Notes: generated by a model not told the origin, from the sequence alone. 64,000 nt of DNA from Mycolicibacterium chitae (GCF_900637205.1 NZ_LR134355.1:5332001-5396000), one strand, 5' to 3'; counted from the first letter of the stretch, positions 27,187 through 36,408 are shown. Made by a program: numbers and translations.

Positions 27187-27756
27187 CTAACCGTCAAACA
27201 ACATGTTGGCGATCCGCTCGGTCGTGATGGCCGGATCGACATCGCGGAATTCAGGTGGCACCGCACTGTTGAGCCAGAGCATCGAGAATCCGTGCATCAA
27301 CGACCATGCGGCCAATTCTGCGCCCGTTGGGTCGGCCACGGCATGTGGGTCGACGAGGGTGGCCACCCCCCGGGCGAGTTCAGCCCCGGCCGCACTCTGG
27401 GCTGCGGCCAGGTCGGTGTCGGCCATATCGAGTAACGAATGGTCGAACATGACCGCGTAGTGGCCGGGGTGGTCGATCGCGAATCGGACGTAGGTGGTGG
27501 CGGCATCCACAAACCGCGGGCGAGCACCGGCGAGGGCGGTAGCCAGCAGGCGGTAACCCTCGGTAGCCAGCGCCGTGAACAGGCCGCGCCGGTCGGTGAA
27601 GTGATGTGCGGGCGCGGCGTGCGAGACCCCCGCCTGGCGGGCCAGCTCGCGCAGCGATACCGCGTCGACACCCCGCTCGGCCACCAGGCGCGCGGCCGAG
27701 GCCAGGATCACCGCCCGCAGGTCACCGTGGTGGTAATTCACCTTCTGCTTTGACAT
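27187..27756 (-). CDS. TetR/AcrR-family regulator, copy 1
   Basis: 189 residues. The N-terminal HTH reads AVILASAARLVAERGVDAVS and LRELARQAGVSHAAPAHHF; the C-terminal ligand domain has the DHPGHYAVMFDHSLLD segment of the TetR_C/WHG group. It is divergent from a DoxX gene across a 12-bp perfect inverted repeat. A second copy at 39911-40480 is identical over about the first 66 residues and differs at about 14 positions later, so DNA binding is probably shared while ligand response may have drifted. Confidence 0.88.
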   Translation of the reverse strand: MSKQKVNYHHGDLRAVILASAARLVAERGVDAVSLRELARQAGVSHAAPAHHFTDRRGLFTALATEGYRLLATALAGARPRFVDAATTYVRFAIDHPGHYAVMFDHSLLDMADTDLAAAQSAAGAELARGVATLVDPHAVADPTGAELAAWSLMHGFSMLWLNSAVPPEFRDVDPAITTERIANMLFDG

Positions 27757-27777
27757 GGCGCGATCCTAACCCCGCTC

Positions 27778-27840
27778 ATCTTGACAGTGCCTACATAGCG
27801 GTTGTAGCGTGGCCGTCGTCAAACTAGCCACTGTCAAGAT
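27778..27840. promoter_or_regulatory. Operator region of TetR copy 1 / DoxX
   Basis: ATCTTGACAGTG (27778-27789) and CACTGTCAAGAT (27829-27840) are a perfect 12-bp inverted pair 39 bases apart; between them CTACA and TGTAG (27791-27807) form a smaller palindrome. They lie between the divergent TetR and DoxX starts. Probably TetR sites controlling both genes. The same region is repeated unchanged at 40502-40564. Confidence 0.55.
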
Positions 27841-27851
27841 TGGACCTCGCG

Positions 27852-28298
27852 ATGGTTCCGCAACTCACACTCATCGTCGTCACGTTGGCCGCGCGGGCAG
27901 GCGGGTGGCTCGGCTGGGACTACACCGACAACTGGCCCGCGGCCGTCGCCGTCGGCCTGGCGGCGATGTTCTTGGTCACCGGCATCGCGCACTTCGCGCC
28001 GCCGCTGCGGGCCGACATGATCGCGATCGTCCCGCCGCGGCTTCCGCACCCGGCATTGCTGGTGACGCTCACCGGCGTGCTCGAGTTGGTGGGCGCGGTG
28101 GGTCTGCTGATCCCGACCACCCGGCCGGCCGCGGCGCTGTGCCTGTTCCTGTTGATGGTCGCGATGTTCCCGGCCAACGTCCATGCGGCCCGGATGGCCA
28201 ACGCGCCGAAGTCCATGCACTCGCGGTTGGGTGCCCGCACCGGCGTCGAGGTCGTGTTCCTGGCGGCCGCAGCGGTAGTGGTCGTCGGCAGCCTCTGA
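27852..28298 (+). CDS. DoxX-family membrane protein, copy 1
   Basis: 148 residues from the ATG at 27852 (a TTG at 27840 would overlap the operator). Four hydrophobic segments: about residues 5-20, 28-50 (AAVAVGLAAMFLVTGIAHFA), 65-88 (LLVTLTGVLELVGAVGLLIP) and 125-148. A conserved GVLELVGAVGLLIP motif marks the DoxX family. The encoded protein is identical to copy 2 at 40576. DoxX proteins are linked to redox homeostasis at the membrane, but this one's role is unknown. Controlled in all likelihood by the adjacent TetR. Confidence 0.83.
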   Translation: MVPQLTLIVVTLAARAGGWLGWDYTDNWPAAVAVGLAAMFLVTGIAHFAPPLRADMIAIVPPRLPHPALLVTLTGVLELVGAVGLLIPTTRPAAALCLFLLMVAMFPANVHAARMANAPKSMHSRLGARTGVEVVFLAAAAVVVVGSL

Positions 28299-28349
28299 GC
28301 ACCGACACGCAGTTTCTCACCAATACCTACGTCAGCAAAGGAATTTGAG

Positions 28350-28684
28350 ATGACCAACCCCTACCTGGTGGGTGATTTCGCCCCACTGCACGAGGAGTTC
28401 ACGCTCACCGACCTCGACGTCACCGGCAACGTCCCCGACTACCTCGACGGGCGTTACCTGCGTAACGGACCCAATCCGATCGGCGAGATCGATCCCGAGC
28501 TCTATCACTGGTTCCTCGGCGACGGCATGGTGCAGTACTCATTGGATTCGTCTACGACCGCGCCACCGGTCGCAGCGATCTGGCGATCCTCGACGCCGAA
28601 ACCTTGGGCACCGTCGCGAGCATCCACCTGCCGCACCGGGTGCCCGCCGGCTTCCACGGAAACTGGGTGCCCGCCGCGCGGTGA
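28350..28684 (+). pseudogene. Carotenoid oxygenase with large internal deletion, copy 1
   Basis: The first 63 codons read the start of a carotenoid/retinal-type cleavage oxygenase: HEEFTLTDLDVTGNVPDYLD, GRYLRNGPNPIG, WFLGDGMVQ. From 28541 another frame reads its C-terminus: GFVYDRATGRSDLAILDAET and HLPHRVPAGFHGNWVPAAR, then TGA. Some 350-400 residues, with most iron His ligands, are gone. In the second unit (41082-41164) the same gene is reduced further. Confidence 0.72.
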
Positions 28685-28746
28685 AGCTTCAGCTACTGAT
28701 GAACCACCAACTATGTCGGAATCAAGTACCAGCACAGGAGTTAACG

Positions 28747-29585
28747 ATGCCGCAGATCACGCCCGTCGGAACGACGGCGCGACTGACCGCAGCGGAGCGG
28801 GCCGCCGAGTCCGCACGCCCGGATCGGCTCTTCGATGACCCGTTCGCCGCGCTTCTAGCCGGGGAGGCGGGACGAGAGTTGGCTGCTCACTTCAGTAGGA
28901 CAACCCCATTCGACAACCCCACAGTGGCGGTACGCACAAGGTTCTTCGACGATGCCCTGACTGCTCTGGTCGCCGGGTCTGCGGCTGGCGAGCAGATCGT
29001 GTTGCTGGCGGCGGGCATGGACACTCGCGCCTACCGACTGGGTTTCCCGCCGGGAACCACCGTGTACGAGGTGGATCGTCCAGAGGTGCTCGGCCTCAAG
29101 GCATCTCTGCTAGCGGGGGTGGGCGCAGAAACCGCGGCGCCGAGCTGTGCACTTCGAGCAGTGGCCGCGGACCTGGCTCACGACTGGCCGAGCGCGCTGC
29201 GGGGCGCCGGCCTGAGCGTGACCCGACCGGTGTGCTGGCTGGTCGAGGGGCTCACCCCGTATCTCACTACCGCTGAGGTCGACCTGCTGCTCGACCGGAT
29301 CACTGCGCTTTCGGCGCCGGGAAGCCACCTGATGATCGACGTCCTCGGTCAATCCCTGCTGGAGCACCCCGCTCTGCAGCCGATGCTCGAACACCTCGCC
29401 CAGCGCGGCATGGCGTGGGTCTTCGGCACCGAGACGCCCGAAGCGCTTCTCACCCGGCGGGGCTGGCAGGCGCAAGCCACCTGCGTCGGAGAGGTCGGCA
29501 ACGAACTGGACCGCTGGCCGTTTCCCATGCTCCACGAGGAGCCCGGGGGGTGCCACAGGGTTACTTTGTCCACGCGTGGCGGTGA
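28747..29585 (+). pseudogene. LCM-type SAM methyltransferase, copy 1, 3' frameshift
   Basis: The gene starts MPQITPVGTTARLTAAERAA and carries IVLLAAGMDTRAYRLGFP (SAM-binding motif I) and VCWLVEGLTPYLTTAEVD. It is nearly complete, matching the 279-residue copy 2 at 41230. At the run of six G (29545-29550) the frame shifts: with seven G it would read EEPGGVPQGYFVHAWR and stop at 29585. As written it continues with a foreign tail to 29739, overlapping the convergent hydrolase gene. The enzymatic core is intact, so activity may remain. Confidence 0.72.
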
Positions 29586-29687
29586 TCGCGATGCCCGAGT
29601 GCCCGCATCAGGAACGCCGCGTCGGGTTCGACGCTGCCGTACTCGACGATTCGATGACCTTGGTTCACCTAACAAGACACAGCGGCG

Positions 29688-31238
29688 TCACAACTCGCAG
29701 GAGGCACCTTCCGGCGGCAACTCGAGGTCGATCAAGTAGTCGGCGGCCATCTCGTTGACGCACTGGTTGGTTCCGGCCATCACGATGGTGTGGCCTTCGC
29801 CTTCCACGGTGAGCAGGGCAGCCCCGAGCGACTCGGCCAGCTGGATGCCGCCGGCGTGCGGTGTGGTGGGATCACCGGTGATCGACACCACCAGCGTGGG
29901 CGGCAGTCCCTCGATGCCGGTCGCGTACGGGTAGCCCAAGGTCGGCTCGACCGGCCAATGCTCGCACCCGTCGCGAGCACCGGTCAGTGCGACTCCGGGG
30001 TCCATGAAGGGCGCTGCTTCAAAGATGCTGGTGCGCAGCGCACTTCCCTCTTCCTCGCTGAGGCGTTCCTCGTCCATGCAGTTGATCGCGTAGAGTGCCT
30101 CGGCGAAGTTGGGCCAACGCCCCTCGGCGTCGCGGAGCGAGAAGTCATAGTTGAGCTGGAGCAGTTCGTCGCCGCGGCCCTGCCGTAGTTGCGTTATCCC
30201 GGCGATGATTCGGGGCCAGGCCGCCTCGGTGTAGAGACCGGCGACCACGCCGCCGATCGCTTCGTCGAAGCCCAGGTCGGAGTTCAGCGCCGGCACGGGC
30301 TTTTCGTATAGCGGCCGCACGATCTGGTGAAACTTTTCAGTAGCCCGGGTGGGGTCGTCGCCCAGCGGACAGTCGGCCTGCGTGGCACAGAACGCGGCCA
30401 TCTGCTCGAAGGAGCGCTGGAACCCGGTGTACGCACCGACCCTGCGCTCGACCGTGCCCTGAGTCGGATCGATGGCGCCGTCGAGCAGCATCGCTCGCAC
30501 GTTCTGCGGGAACTGCTCGGCGTAGACGGCGCCGAGTCGCGTCCCGTAACTCTGCCCCAGGAAGGTGAGCTGTTCATCGCCGAGGACGGCGCGCACCACG
30601 TCGATGTCACGCGCCGCGTCGCGGGTGCCGACACTGGTCAGCACGTCGACGCCACCCGAGCGCTCGGCACACTGATCGAGAATGTCTTTCGTATTCTGTT
30701 CTGTCCATTGCACGGCGGTGCCCTGCGTGCTCAATATGATGTCGCCGCTATCGGCCACGGCATCGGTGAAGCAATCGATGGCGGGCTCCGAGCTGCCCAC
30801 GCCGCGCGGGTCGAAGCCGACCAGGTCAAAACTTTCGGTCAGGCGGGCAGCCGGCAGCGACATCGCCGTCGCCGCGGTGGCGAACAACCCCGAGCCGCCC
30901 GGCCCGCCGGGGTTGATCACCAACGATCCGATGGGCTGACCGCGCGCCGGTACCCGTGCGACGGCCAGGTGCGCTGTCTTGCCGTCCGGATCCTGGTAAT
31001 CCAGCGGCACTTCCAGGCGTCCGCATTCCATGGTCGGCGCCTGGGCGAAGACGGCGCTCTCGATCGCTGTGTTGGCGTAGCCCTTACAGGCCTCCCAGGC
31101 GATCTGTTGGGAGTAGAACTGCGTCAGGCCCGATGGTGTGTCTGCTGGTGGGGCTGTGGTGCAGGCCGTCATCGCGGCGAGAATCACGAGGGTGCCCAAC
31201 ATGGCTGGAGCCCAGCGCTTCTGGAGCCGTGGCGACAT
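29688..31238 (-). CDS. Lipoprotein alpha/beta hydrolase, Hip1/CaeA-like
   Basis: 516 residues. N-terminal signal with lipobox-like AAMTAC (about residues 10-26), so probably a lipid-anchored exported protein. The alpha/beta-hydrolase core shows INPGGPGGSG (oxyanion loop), FDPRGVGSS, nucleophile Ser in LGQSYGTRLG, and a TAP-like C-terminal part with the catalytic His in GEGHTIV. Length and layout match mycobacterial Hip1 (Rv2224c) and Rv2223c, cell-wall serine hydrolases. It follows the SDR gene by 37 bases in the same direction. Confidence 0.83.
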   Translation of the reverse strand: MSPRLQKRWAPAMLGTLVILAAMTACTTAPPADTPSGLTQFYSQQIAWEACKGYANTAIESAVFAQAPTMECGRLEVPLDYQDPDGKTAHLAVARVPARGQPIGSLVINPGGPGGSGLFATAATAMSLPAARLTESFDLVGFDPRGVGSSEPAIDCFTDAVADSGDIILSTQGTAVQWTEQNTKDILDQCAERSGGVDVLTSVGTRDAARDIDVVRAVLGDEQLTFLGQSYGTRLGAVYAEQFPQNVRAMLLDGAIDPTQGTVERRVGAYTGFQRSFEQMAAFCATQADCPLGDDPTRATEKFHQIVRPLYEKPVPALNSDLGFDEAIGGVVAGLYTEAAWPRIIAGITQLRQGRGDELLQLNYDFSLRDAEGRWPNFAEALYAINCMDEERLSEEEGSALRTSIFEAAPFMDPGVALTGARDGCEHWPVEPTLGYPYATGIEGLPPTLVVSITGDPTTPHAGGIQLAESLGAALLTVEGEGHTIVMAGTNQCVNEMAADYLIDLELPPEGASCEL

Positions 31239-31275
31239 CGAAGAGTCCGTTCGTTTTGTGGTCGGGTATGGCGGA

Positions 31276-32019
31276 TCAGAACTGGCTGCCGCCGCCGTCG
31301 ACGTAGATCTCTGCGCCGGTCATGAAGGTGCTGGCGTCGGAGGCCAAGAACGCGACCACACTGCTGACCTCCTCCGGCCGGGCAAGGCGCTTCATGGGCA
31401 TCGAGGAGGCCAACGCTGCGAGGCCGTCGTCGTCGCCGGAGAAGAGTTCCTTCAATCCCGGAGTCTCCGTGAGTCCGGGAGCGACGACGTTGACGCGGAT
31501 CTTGCGGTCGACCAGTTCCGCGGCCCAGCTGCGGGCCAAGGACCGGATTGCGGTCTTGGAGGCGGCGTAGACGCTGGTGCCGGGATTCGCCTTCACGTCG
31601 CCGCTGGAACCGCACAGAATGACCGATGCGCCTTCGTTGAGCAGCGGAAGGGCGGCCTGCACGGTGAAGATGATGCCGCCGACATTAGTGTTGAACGCCG
31701 TCGTGTAGTGCTCCCAGGTGATCTCGCCCAGCGGCGCGACCGCGGCGATACCCGCATTGGCGAAGACGACGTCGAGACCGCGCCCCGTTGCCTCGACGGT
31801 GGCCACGACGCGGTCGAGATCGGACTGCTGTGTCACGTCGGCGCGGATGTAGGTGGCCTGACCTTCCCCGATGCCGGCGACGGCCTGTTCGAGGGCGTCT
31901 TCGCGACGTCCCACCAGGAACACGTAGGCACCATCCTGAGCGAGCGCCCGCGCCGCGGCGAGCCCGATTCCCGATGTTGCTCCGGTGACCAGCGCGGTCT
32001 TATCTGTTGATGATGGCAT
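31276..32019 (-). CDS. Short-chain dehydrogenase/reductase
   Basis: 247 residues. Classical SDR: TGATSGIGLAAARAL (cofactor loop), NAG in FANAGIAAV, catalytic Ser in ILCGSSGDV and YAASK, C-terminal FMTGAEIYVDGGGSQF. Substrate unknown. It is divergent from a TetR gene; the gap holds a tandem palindrome that also occurs before the sigma-factor operon at 37925, so it probably belongs to the same regulon as the Rieske-fusion operon. Confidence 0.88.
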   Translation of the reverse strand: MPSSTDKTALVTGATSGIGLAAARALAQDGAYVFLVGRREDALEQAVAGIGEGQATYIRADVTQQSDLDRVVATVEATGRGLDVVFANAGIAAVAPLGEITWEHYTTAFNTNVGGIIFTVQAALPLLNEGASVILCGSSGDVKANPGTSVYAASKTAIRSLARSWAAELVDRKIRVNVVAPGLTETPGLKELFSGDDDGLAALASSMPMKRLARPEEVSSVVAFLASDASTFMTGAEIYVDGGGSQF

Positions 32020-32145
32020 GCGAACCTCCAGTTTCGTACCGATCGCTCGTGGCTTCGGCGTAGGGGTAAATCAGTTGACCGGACGCGAGATGCGGGTTCA
32101 CCAGCACTGGGGCCAAACCACCGCAACGGGTGACCAAAATGACGT

Positions 32146-32189
32146 TACGGCTCGGTCCGTCTCGTGTCAAGACGAACCGGTTCGTGTTG
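32146..32189. promoter_or_regulatory. Tandem-palindrome operator, site 1
   Basis: The core ACGAACCGGTTCGT (32172-32185) is a perfect 14-bp palindrome, flanked by CAA and TTG. A weaker half-copy (ACGGCTCGGTCCGT) lies 11 bases before it. The whole 44-base block is almost the same as 38025-38068, including the TCTCGTGTCAAGACG link. It lies between the divergent SDR and TetR genes. Likely bound by the adjacent TetR. Confidence 0.65.
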
Positions 32190-32214
32190 CCTTAGCGCGT
32201 GTCCATCGCTAAGG
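32190..32214. promoter_or_regulatory. Perfect inverted repeat just before the TetR start
   Basis: CCTTAGCG and CGCTAAGG are perfect 8-bp arms around a 9-base centre; the repeat ends 7 bases before the TetR ATG. It directly follows the palindromic operator. It may be a second regulator site or an mRNA hairpin that limits TetR translation. Confidence 0.4.
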
Positions 32215-32221
32215 TTCTTGC

Positions 32222-32800
32222 ATGTCCGCCTACGTTCCTGACCCCAGCCGACGCAACGAGCACTCGCGGCGGGCGATCCTCGACGCGGCCCTGTCCCTGG
32301 TCGGCGAGCTCGGCTACGACAAGGTTTCGATCGAGGCCATCGCCAGGCGGGCGGGCTGCGGTAAGCAGACCATCTACCGCTGGTGGTCGTCGAAGGGTGC
32401 GGTGGTCCTCGAAGCTGCCACCCAGTCGCTCAATCCCGTCGTCGTGTTCCCCGACACCGGTGACCTCGTCGCCGACCTGCGCGCCCAGTTGGTCGACATC
32501 CTCGAGTTGGTCACGACCACGAGTTTCGGAGCGGCATATCGGGGTGTGATCGCCGCCGGCCAGTCCGAGCCCGACCTGCTGGAGGCCGCCTACCAGCAGG
32601 TCGTCGAGCCCAACATCAAAGGGTTCAGCGCGCGGGCCGCCCTGGCGCAGCAGCGCGGCGAGATCCGCGCCGACGCCGACGTGGCAACCCTGCGCGACGT
32701 GCTCTACGGGGTGATCGAATACCGGATATTCCACGCGATGCCGCTCGAACCCGAACACATCGACGCGCTTCTGAAGCTCACGTTCGAGGGCGTGCGGTGA
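32222..32800 (+). CDS. TetR/AcrR-family regulator
   Basis: 192 residues. HTH near residues 15-60: RRAILDAALSLVGELGYDKV, EAIARRAGCGKQTIYRWWSS. The C-terminal domain is of the type with a Pro-Asp-x-x-x-E-A-x-Y segment (EPDLLEAAYQQVVEP). It is divergent from the SDR and convergent with the Rieske-ThDP gene. It is the best candidate to bind the tandem palindromes at 32146 and 38025 and thereby control both neighbouring blocks. Confidence 0.87.
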   Translation: MSAYVPDPSRRNEHSRRAILDAALSLVGELGYDKVSIEAIARRAGCGKQTIYRWWSSKGAVVLEAATQSLNPVVVFPDTGDLVADLRAQLVDILELVTTTSFGAAYRGVIAAGQSEPDLLEAAYQQVVEPNIKGFSARAALAQQRGEIRADADVATLRDVLYGVIEYRIFHAMPLEPEHIDALLKLTFEGVR

Positions 32801-32815
32801 GGATCTGAGTCTGCC

Positions 32816-34774
32816 TCAGTTCGACTGCGCGTCGGTCAGGATCTCGACCAGCGCCGGTCCGGGGTGGCTGAGCGCCGCTGCGATGGCAGCGCTCAGCTCC
32901 GCAGGGCTGCTGACCTGGATCCCGTAGGCGCCGCAATCCCGCGCGTACGCGGCGAAGTCTGGATTGTGCAGCGAGGTCTGCCATACCTCGTACTCGGAAC
33001 TGCGCTGCTCCTGCGTGATCTTTCCCAGTTCACCGTTGTTGAGCAGGATGTGGGTGATGTTCATGTCGTACTTGACCGCCGTGGTGAAGTCGGCGAGGTA
33101 CTGGCCGAAGCCACCGTCGCCGGTGACGGCGATGACGGGGCGGTCGGGAACGGCGGCCCAGGCCCCCATGGCCGCCGGGAAGCCGAAACCGATGGACCCG
33201 AGGTAGCCCGACATGAGCACGGACTGTTGGCCTTTGGTCTCGAAATATCGCCCGAACGAGTACGCGTGGTTGCCCACATCCACTGTGAGCACGGCGTCGG
33301 CCGGGACGAGGTGGCTGAGTTCGGCGAAGACCGTCGCGGCAGCGATCCGGCCGTCGGGGTGCTTGGCGGCACGGCGGACTTTCTCGGTGCGCCACACTGC
33401 CCATCGGTCAGCGACCTCCGGGCGTTGGTCGACCAGCGCCGGGTGGCTGCGCAGGCGTCGGGTCAGGGCCGACGCCGTCACCCCCACGTCGCCGAACACC
33501 GGAACCGTCACCGGGTTGAATCGGCCCAGCGCCAGCGGGTCGGTGTCGACTTGGACGATGGGCTTGTACGGCGATATGCCCGTGTGATTCGAGAAGGACG
33601 CGCCGAACACCACCAGCAGGTCTGCCTTGTTCATCATCCAGGATGCGACCGGGGTGCCCGAACGGCCCAGTGTGCCGCAGGCCAGCGGATGCTCGTCGGA
33701 GAGTTGGCCCTTGGCCTTGAAGGTGGTGAGCACCGGGGCCTGCAGACGCTCGGCAAACGCGACGATGGCCGCCATATCGAATTTTGCGCCGGCGCCGACG
33801 ATGATCACCGGACGAGTCGCCGCTGCGATGCGGTCGAGCGCCTGCTGCAGCGCCGCCGCGGGTGGAGCGACCCGCAGATCGGGCATCCGGCCCTCGGGGC
33901 CAGACGACTGTTGATCCGGGTCCTCGACAATCTGGACTTCATCGGGCACCACCAGGTGCGCGACCCCGCGTTCGAGGATGGCGTGCTTGAGCGCCAGGGT
34001 CATCAGTTCGGCGTGTTCCGAGCCGGCGCGCACCATCTCCGAGTAGACGGCGACGTCGGCGAACGCCGCCAGCAGGTCGATATCCTGAAACGCCCCTTTG
34101 CCGGCCACCGCGGAATCGACGTTGCCGGACAGTGCCAGCACCGGCGCGCGGTCGGCCTTGGCGTCATAGAGTCCGGTCAGCAGATTCGTCGAACCCGGTC
34201 CCGCGATACCGAAGCAGGCCGCGGGCCGGCCGGTGAGTTTTCCGTAGGCCGCCGCCGCAAACGCCGCGGCGCCTTCGTGACGAATGCCGAAATAGCGGAG
34301 CTTTCCGGCATTTTCGGCGCGGTGCATGGCCTCGGCCATCCCGAGGTTGGAGTGCCCGACCATCCCGAAAACCGCGTCGACGCCCCAGTTGGTCATCGTC
34401 TCGATCAAGACGTCGCTGACGGTGCGCTTCGCGGGGGCGGGTGCCGGTGTGCCGACGTAGATTCCGTCGTCGCGCGCTTGCACGGGGTAGGTGGCGACGT
34501 CGAAATCCGGGCCGCCCGCAGCCTCGCCGGTGAACGGGTCGAAGTCGAAACCATGCCAGGGGCAGCGGATCTTTTCGTTCTCCAGCGTTCCTTGCCCCAG
34601 CGGGCCGCCTTGGTGCGGGCAGCGATTGTCGATGGCGCCGTAGCGCCCGTTCAGCTTGGTCAAGGCCACCGTCTTGAGGCCGATCGGGCACGCCGACACC
34701 TGCCCCTCGTCGAGTTCGCCAGGGTCAGCGGCCTTGTGCCAGTCGAGTTCGTGGTCGTTTTCGGCGTTACTCAC
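32816..34774 (-). CDS. Rieske [2Fe-2S] domain fused to a ThDP-dependent enzyme
   Basis: 652 residues, GTG start overlapping the upstream stop (GTGA). Residues about 8-108 form a Rieske ferredoxin: Cys52-x-His54 in CPHQGG and Cys71-x-x-His74 in CPWHGF. Residues about 117-652 are a full acetolactate-synthase/pyruvate-oxidase-type enzyme: catalytic Glu167 in IRHEGAAAF, and the ThDP motif from GDGG at 552 to NN at 579-580. Stand-alone ThDP enzymes are about 550 residues, so the Rieske part is an addition. An electron-transfer role between the cluster and the ThDP intermediate is inference; the substrate is unknown. Confidence 0.85.
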   Translation of the reverse strand: MSNAENDHELDWHKAADPGELDEGQVSACPIGLKTVALTKLNGRYGAIDNRCPHQGGPLGQGTLENEKIRCPWHGFDFDPFTGEAAGGPDFDVATYPVQARDDGIYVGTPAPAPAKRTVSDVLIETMTNWGVDAVFGMVGHSNLGMAEAMHRAENAGKLRYFGIRHEGAAAFAAAAYGKLTGRPAACFGIAGPGSTNLLTGLYDAKADRAPVLALSGNVDSAVAGKGAFQDIDLLAAFADVAVYSEMVRAGSEHAELMTLALKHAILERGVAHLVVPDEVQIVEDPDQQSSGPEGRMPDLRVAPPAAALQQALDRIAAATRPVIIVGAGAKFDMAAIVAFAERLQAPVLTTFKAKGQLSDEHPLACGTLGRSGTPVASWMMNKADLLVVFGASFSNHTGISPYKPIVQVDTDPLALGRFNPVTVPVFGDVGVTASALTRRLRSHPALVDQRPEVADRWAVWRTEKVRRAAKHPDGRIAAATVFAELSHLVPADAVLTVDVGNHAYSFGRYFETKGQQSVLMSGYLGSIGFGFPAAMGAWAAVPDRPVIAVTGDGGFGQYLADFTTAVKYDMNITHILLNNGELGKITQEQRSSEYEVWQTSLHNPDFAAYARDCGAYGIQVSSPAELSAAIAAALSHPGPALVEILTDAQSN

Positions 34775-36402
34775 AGCGGCGTCACTCCTGCGTAGGGGAC
34801 TCCGCTGAGGTAGGCGAAGTCGCGGTCGAACGTCGTCAGGTCATCGAGGGTGAAATCAGCGAGGCGCCGGTGCCCGCAAGCCCGGGCGAGCACCACCATC
34901 AACTCCACCGCGGAGCGCAGGTACCGGTCCAACCGCTCGGCGGCGGGCCGCACCGGCAGCCGAGCGCGCAGGCGGGGGTCTTGGGTGGCGATGCCCGCCG
35001 GGCACGTGTTGGTGTGGCAGGCCCGCATGCCCACGCAACCGATGGCCTGAATCGCGCTGTTGGCGATGCCGATCGCGTCGGCCCCCAGACCCAGGGCTTT
35101 GACCATGTCGGCGGGGGTGCGGATGCCGCCGGTGATGGCCAGCGTGGCCCGGCTCTGACTGCGGTCCAGGTGTCGCCGGGCCCGGGCCAGTGCCGGAATG
35201 GTGGGTACCGAGATGTTGTCACGGAAAATTGTTGGTGCGGAACCGGTTCCGCCGCCGCGGCCGTCGAGGATGACGTAATCGACCCCGATCTCGAGTGCGG
35301 CATCGAGATCGCGTTCGATGTGCTGGGCGCTGAGCTTGTAGCCCACCGGGATGCCGCCCGAGGCGTCGCGGACCTGCGCGGCGAAGTCCTTGTACTCCGC
35401 CAGCGAGGACCACTGGGGAAACCGGGCCGGAGAGATCGCTGCGGTGCCCGGCGGCAGGCCCCGCACTTCGGCGATCCTTCCCACCACTTTGGTCCCGGGA
35501 AGGTGGCCGCCGGTGCCCGTTTTGGCGCCCTGCCCGCCTTTGAAGTGAAACGCCTGGACCTTCTTCAGATGTTCGAAACTCCACCCGAACCGGCCGGAGG
35601 CCAGTTCGTAGAGGTACCTCGAATTCTCCTGTTGTTCTTCGGGAAGCATGCCGCCCTCGCCCGAGCAGATCCCCGTTCCGGCCAGTTCCGCACCGGCCGC
35701 AAGGGCCGTTTTGGCCTCCTGGGACAACGCCCCGAAGCTCATATCGCTGACGAAGAGCGGAATGTCGAGCACCAGTGGACGTTTGGCCCCCGGGCCGATG
35801 ACGGTTTCGGTGCTGACCGGCTCCTCATCGAGGAGCGGTAGTCGCGCCAGCTGTGCGGTGACCAGTTGGATCGAATCCCATGAGGGCAACTCGGCGCGCG
35901 AGACACCCATCGCCGCAGAAGGTCCATGCTCACCGGACCTGCTCAGGCCGTGGGTGGCAAGCTCATGGATCTGGGTGTTGAACCGCTCTTCCGCGGTGTC
36001 GGCGGGCTGGATCCACCGGCCCTGATAGCCGTCGTCGCGGTCGGGTTGCGGATTGGCCCGGGCGAACTCGGCGATCGCGGATCGATCTACATATACGGCG
36101 CCGTCGCGGACCCAGGCCGGAAACGTCGCCAACGCCACCGCGGGGTTGACCGGCGAGACGCCGGAGTCGACGTTGTAACGCCAGCCATGCAGGTCGCACA
36201 CGAGGGCATTGCCGTCGACGTGCCCGTCGGCCAGCAGCGCGCCTCGATGCGCGCAACGCCCGTACAGCGCAGCGACATCCGCACCGCGCCGGACGAGCAC
36301 AACGTCCACACCCGCGGCGACCACCGCGAACGGAGCGTTGTCGGGCAGGTCGGACAGGGCCGCCACCTGCACGCCGGTTCTCGCTTCTGGTGCCATCGTC
36401 AT
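34771..36402 (-). CDS. Rieske [2Fe-2S] domain fused to a glutamate-synthase-type FMN domain
   Basis: 543 residues. Residues about 10-105 are a Rieske domain: Cys50-x-His52 in CAHRGA and Cys69-x-x-His72 in CDLHGW. Residues about 140-520 are the FMN-binding GltS core, with SDMSFGALSQEAKTALA, ICSGEGGMLPEE, QGAKTGTGGHLPG, YVILDGRGGGTGSAP and the 3Fe-4S Cys set Cys456-x5-Cys462-x4-Cys467. The glutaminase part of true glutamate synthase is absent, so ammonia or another amine would be used, or the reaction differs. It overlaps the Rieske-ThDP gene by 4 bases and follows the hydrolase by 6. Confidence 0.85.
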   Translation of the reverse strand: MTMAPEARTGVQVAALSDLPDNAPFAVVAAGVDVVLVRRGADVAALYGRCAHRGALLADGHVDGNALVCDLHGWRYNVDSGVSPVNPAVALATFPAWVRDGAVYVDRSAIAEFARANPQPDRDDGYQGRWIQPADTAEERFNTQIHELATHGLSRSGEHGPSAAMGVSRAELPSWDSIQLVTAQLARLPLLDEEPVSTETVIGPGAKRPLVLDIPLFVSDMSFGALSQEAKTALAAGAELAGTGICSGEGGMLPEEQQENSRYLYELASGRFGWSFEHLKKVQAFHFKGGQGAKTGTGGHLPGTKVVGRIAEVRGLPPGTAAISPARFPQWSSLAEYKDFAAQVRDASGGIPVGYKLSAQHIERDLDAALEIGVDYVILDGRGGGTGSAPTIFRDNISVPTIPALARARRHLDRSQSRATLAITGGIRTPADMVKALGLGADAIGIANSAIQAIGCVGMRACHTNTCPAGIATQDPRLRARLPVRPAAERLDRYLRSAVELMVVLARACGHRRLADFTLDDLTTFDRDFAYLSGVPYAGVTPL

Positions 36403-36408
36403 CGCGAG

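Noticed and set aside
28747..29739. Programmed frameshift to explain the two frames of methyltransferase copy 1
   Set aside because: The intact copy at 41230 needs no frameshift, and the second frame only restores the normal last residues; a base loss in the G run explains it more simply.
32864..34795. A 643-codon plus-strand open frame opposite the Rieske-ThDP gene
   Set aside because: No recognisable motif; composition is Arg/Gly/His-rich antisense shadow, while the minus strand has complete Rieske and ThDP motifs.
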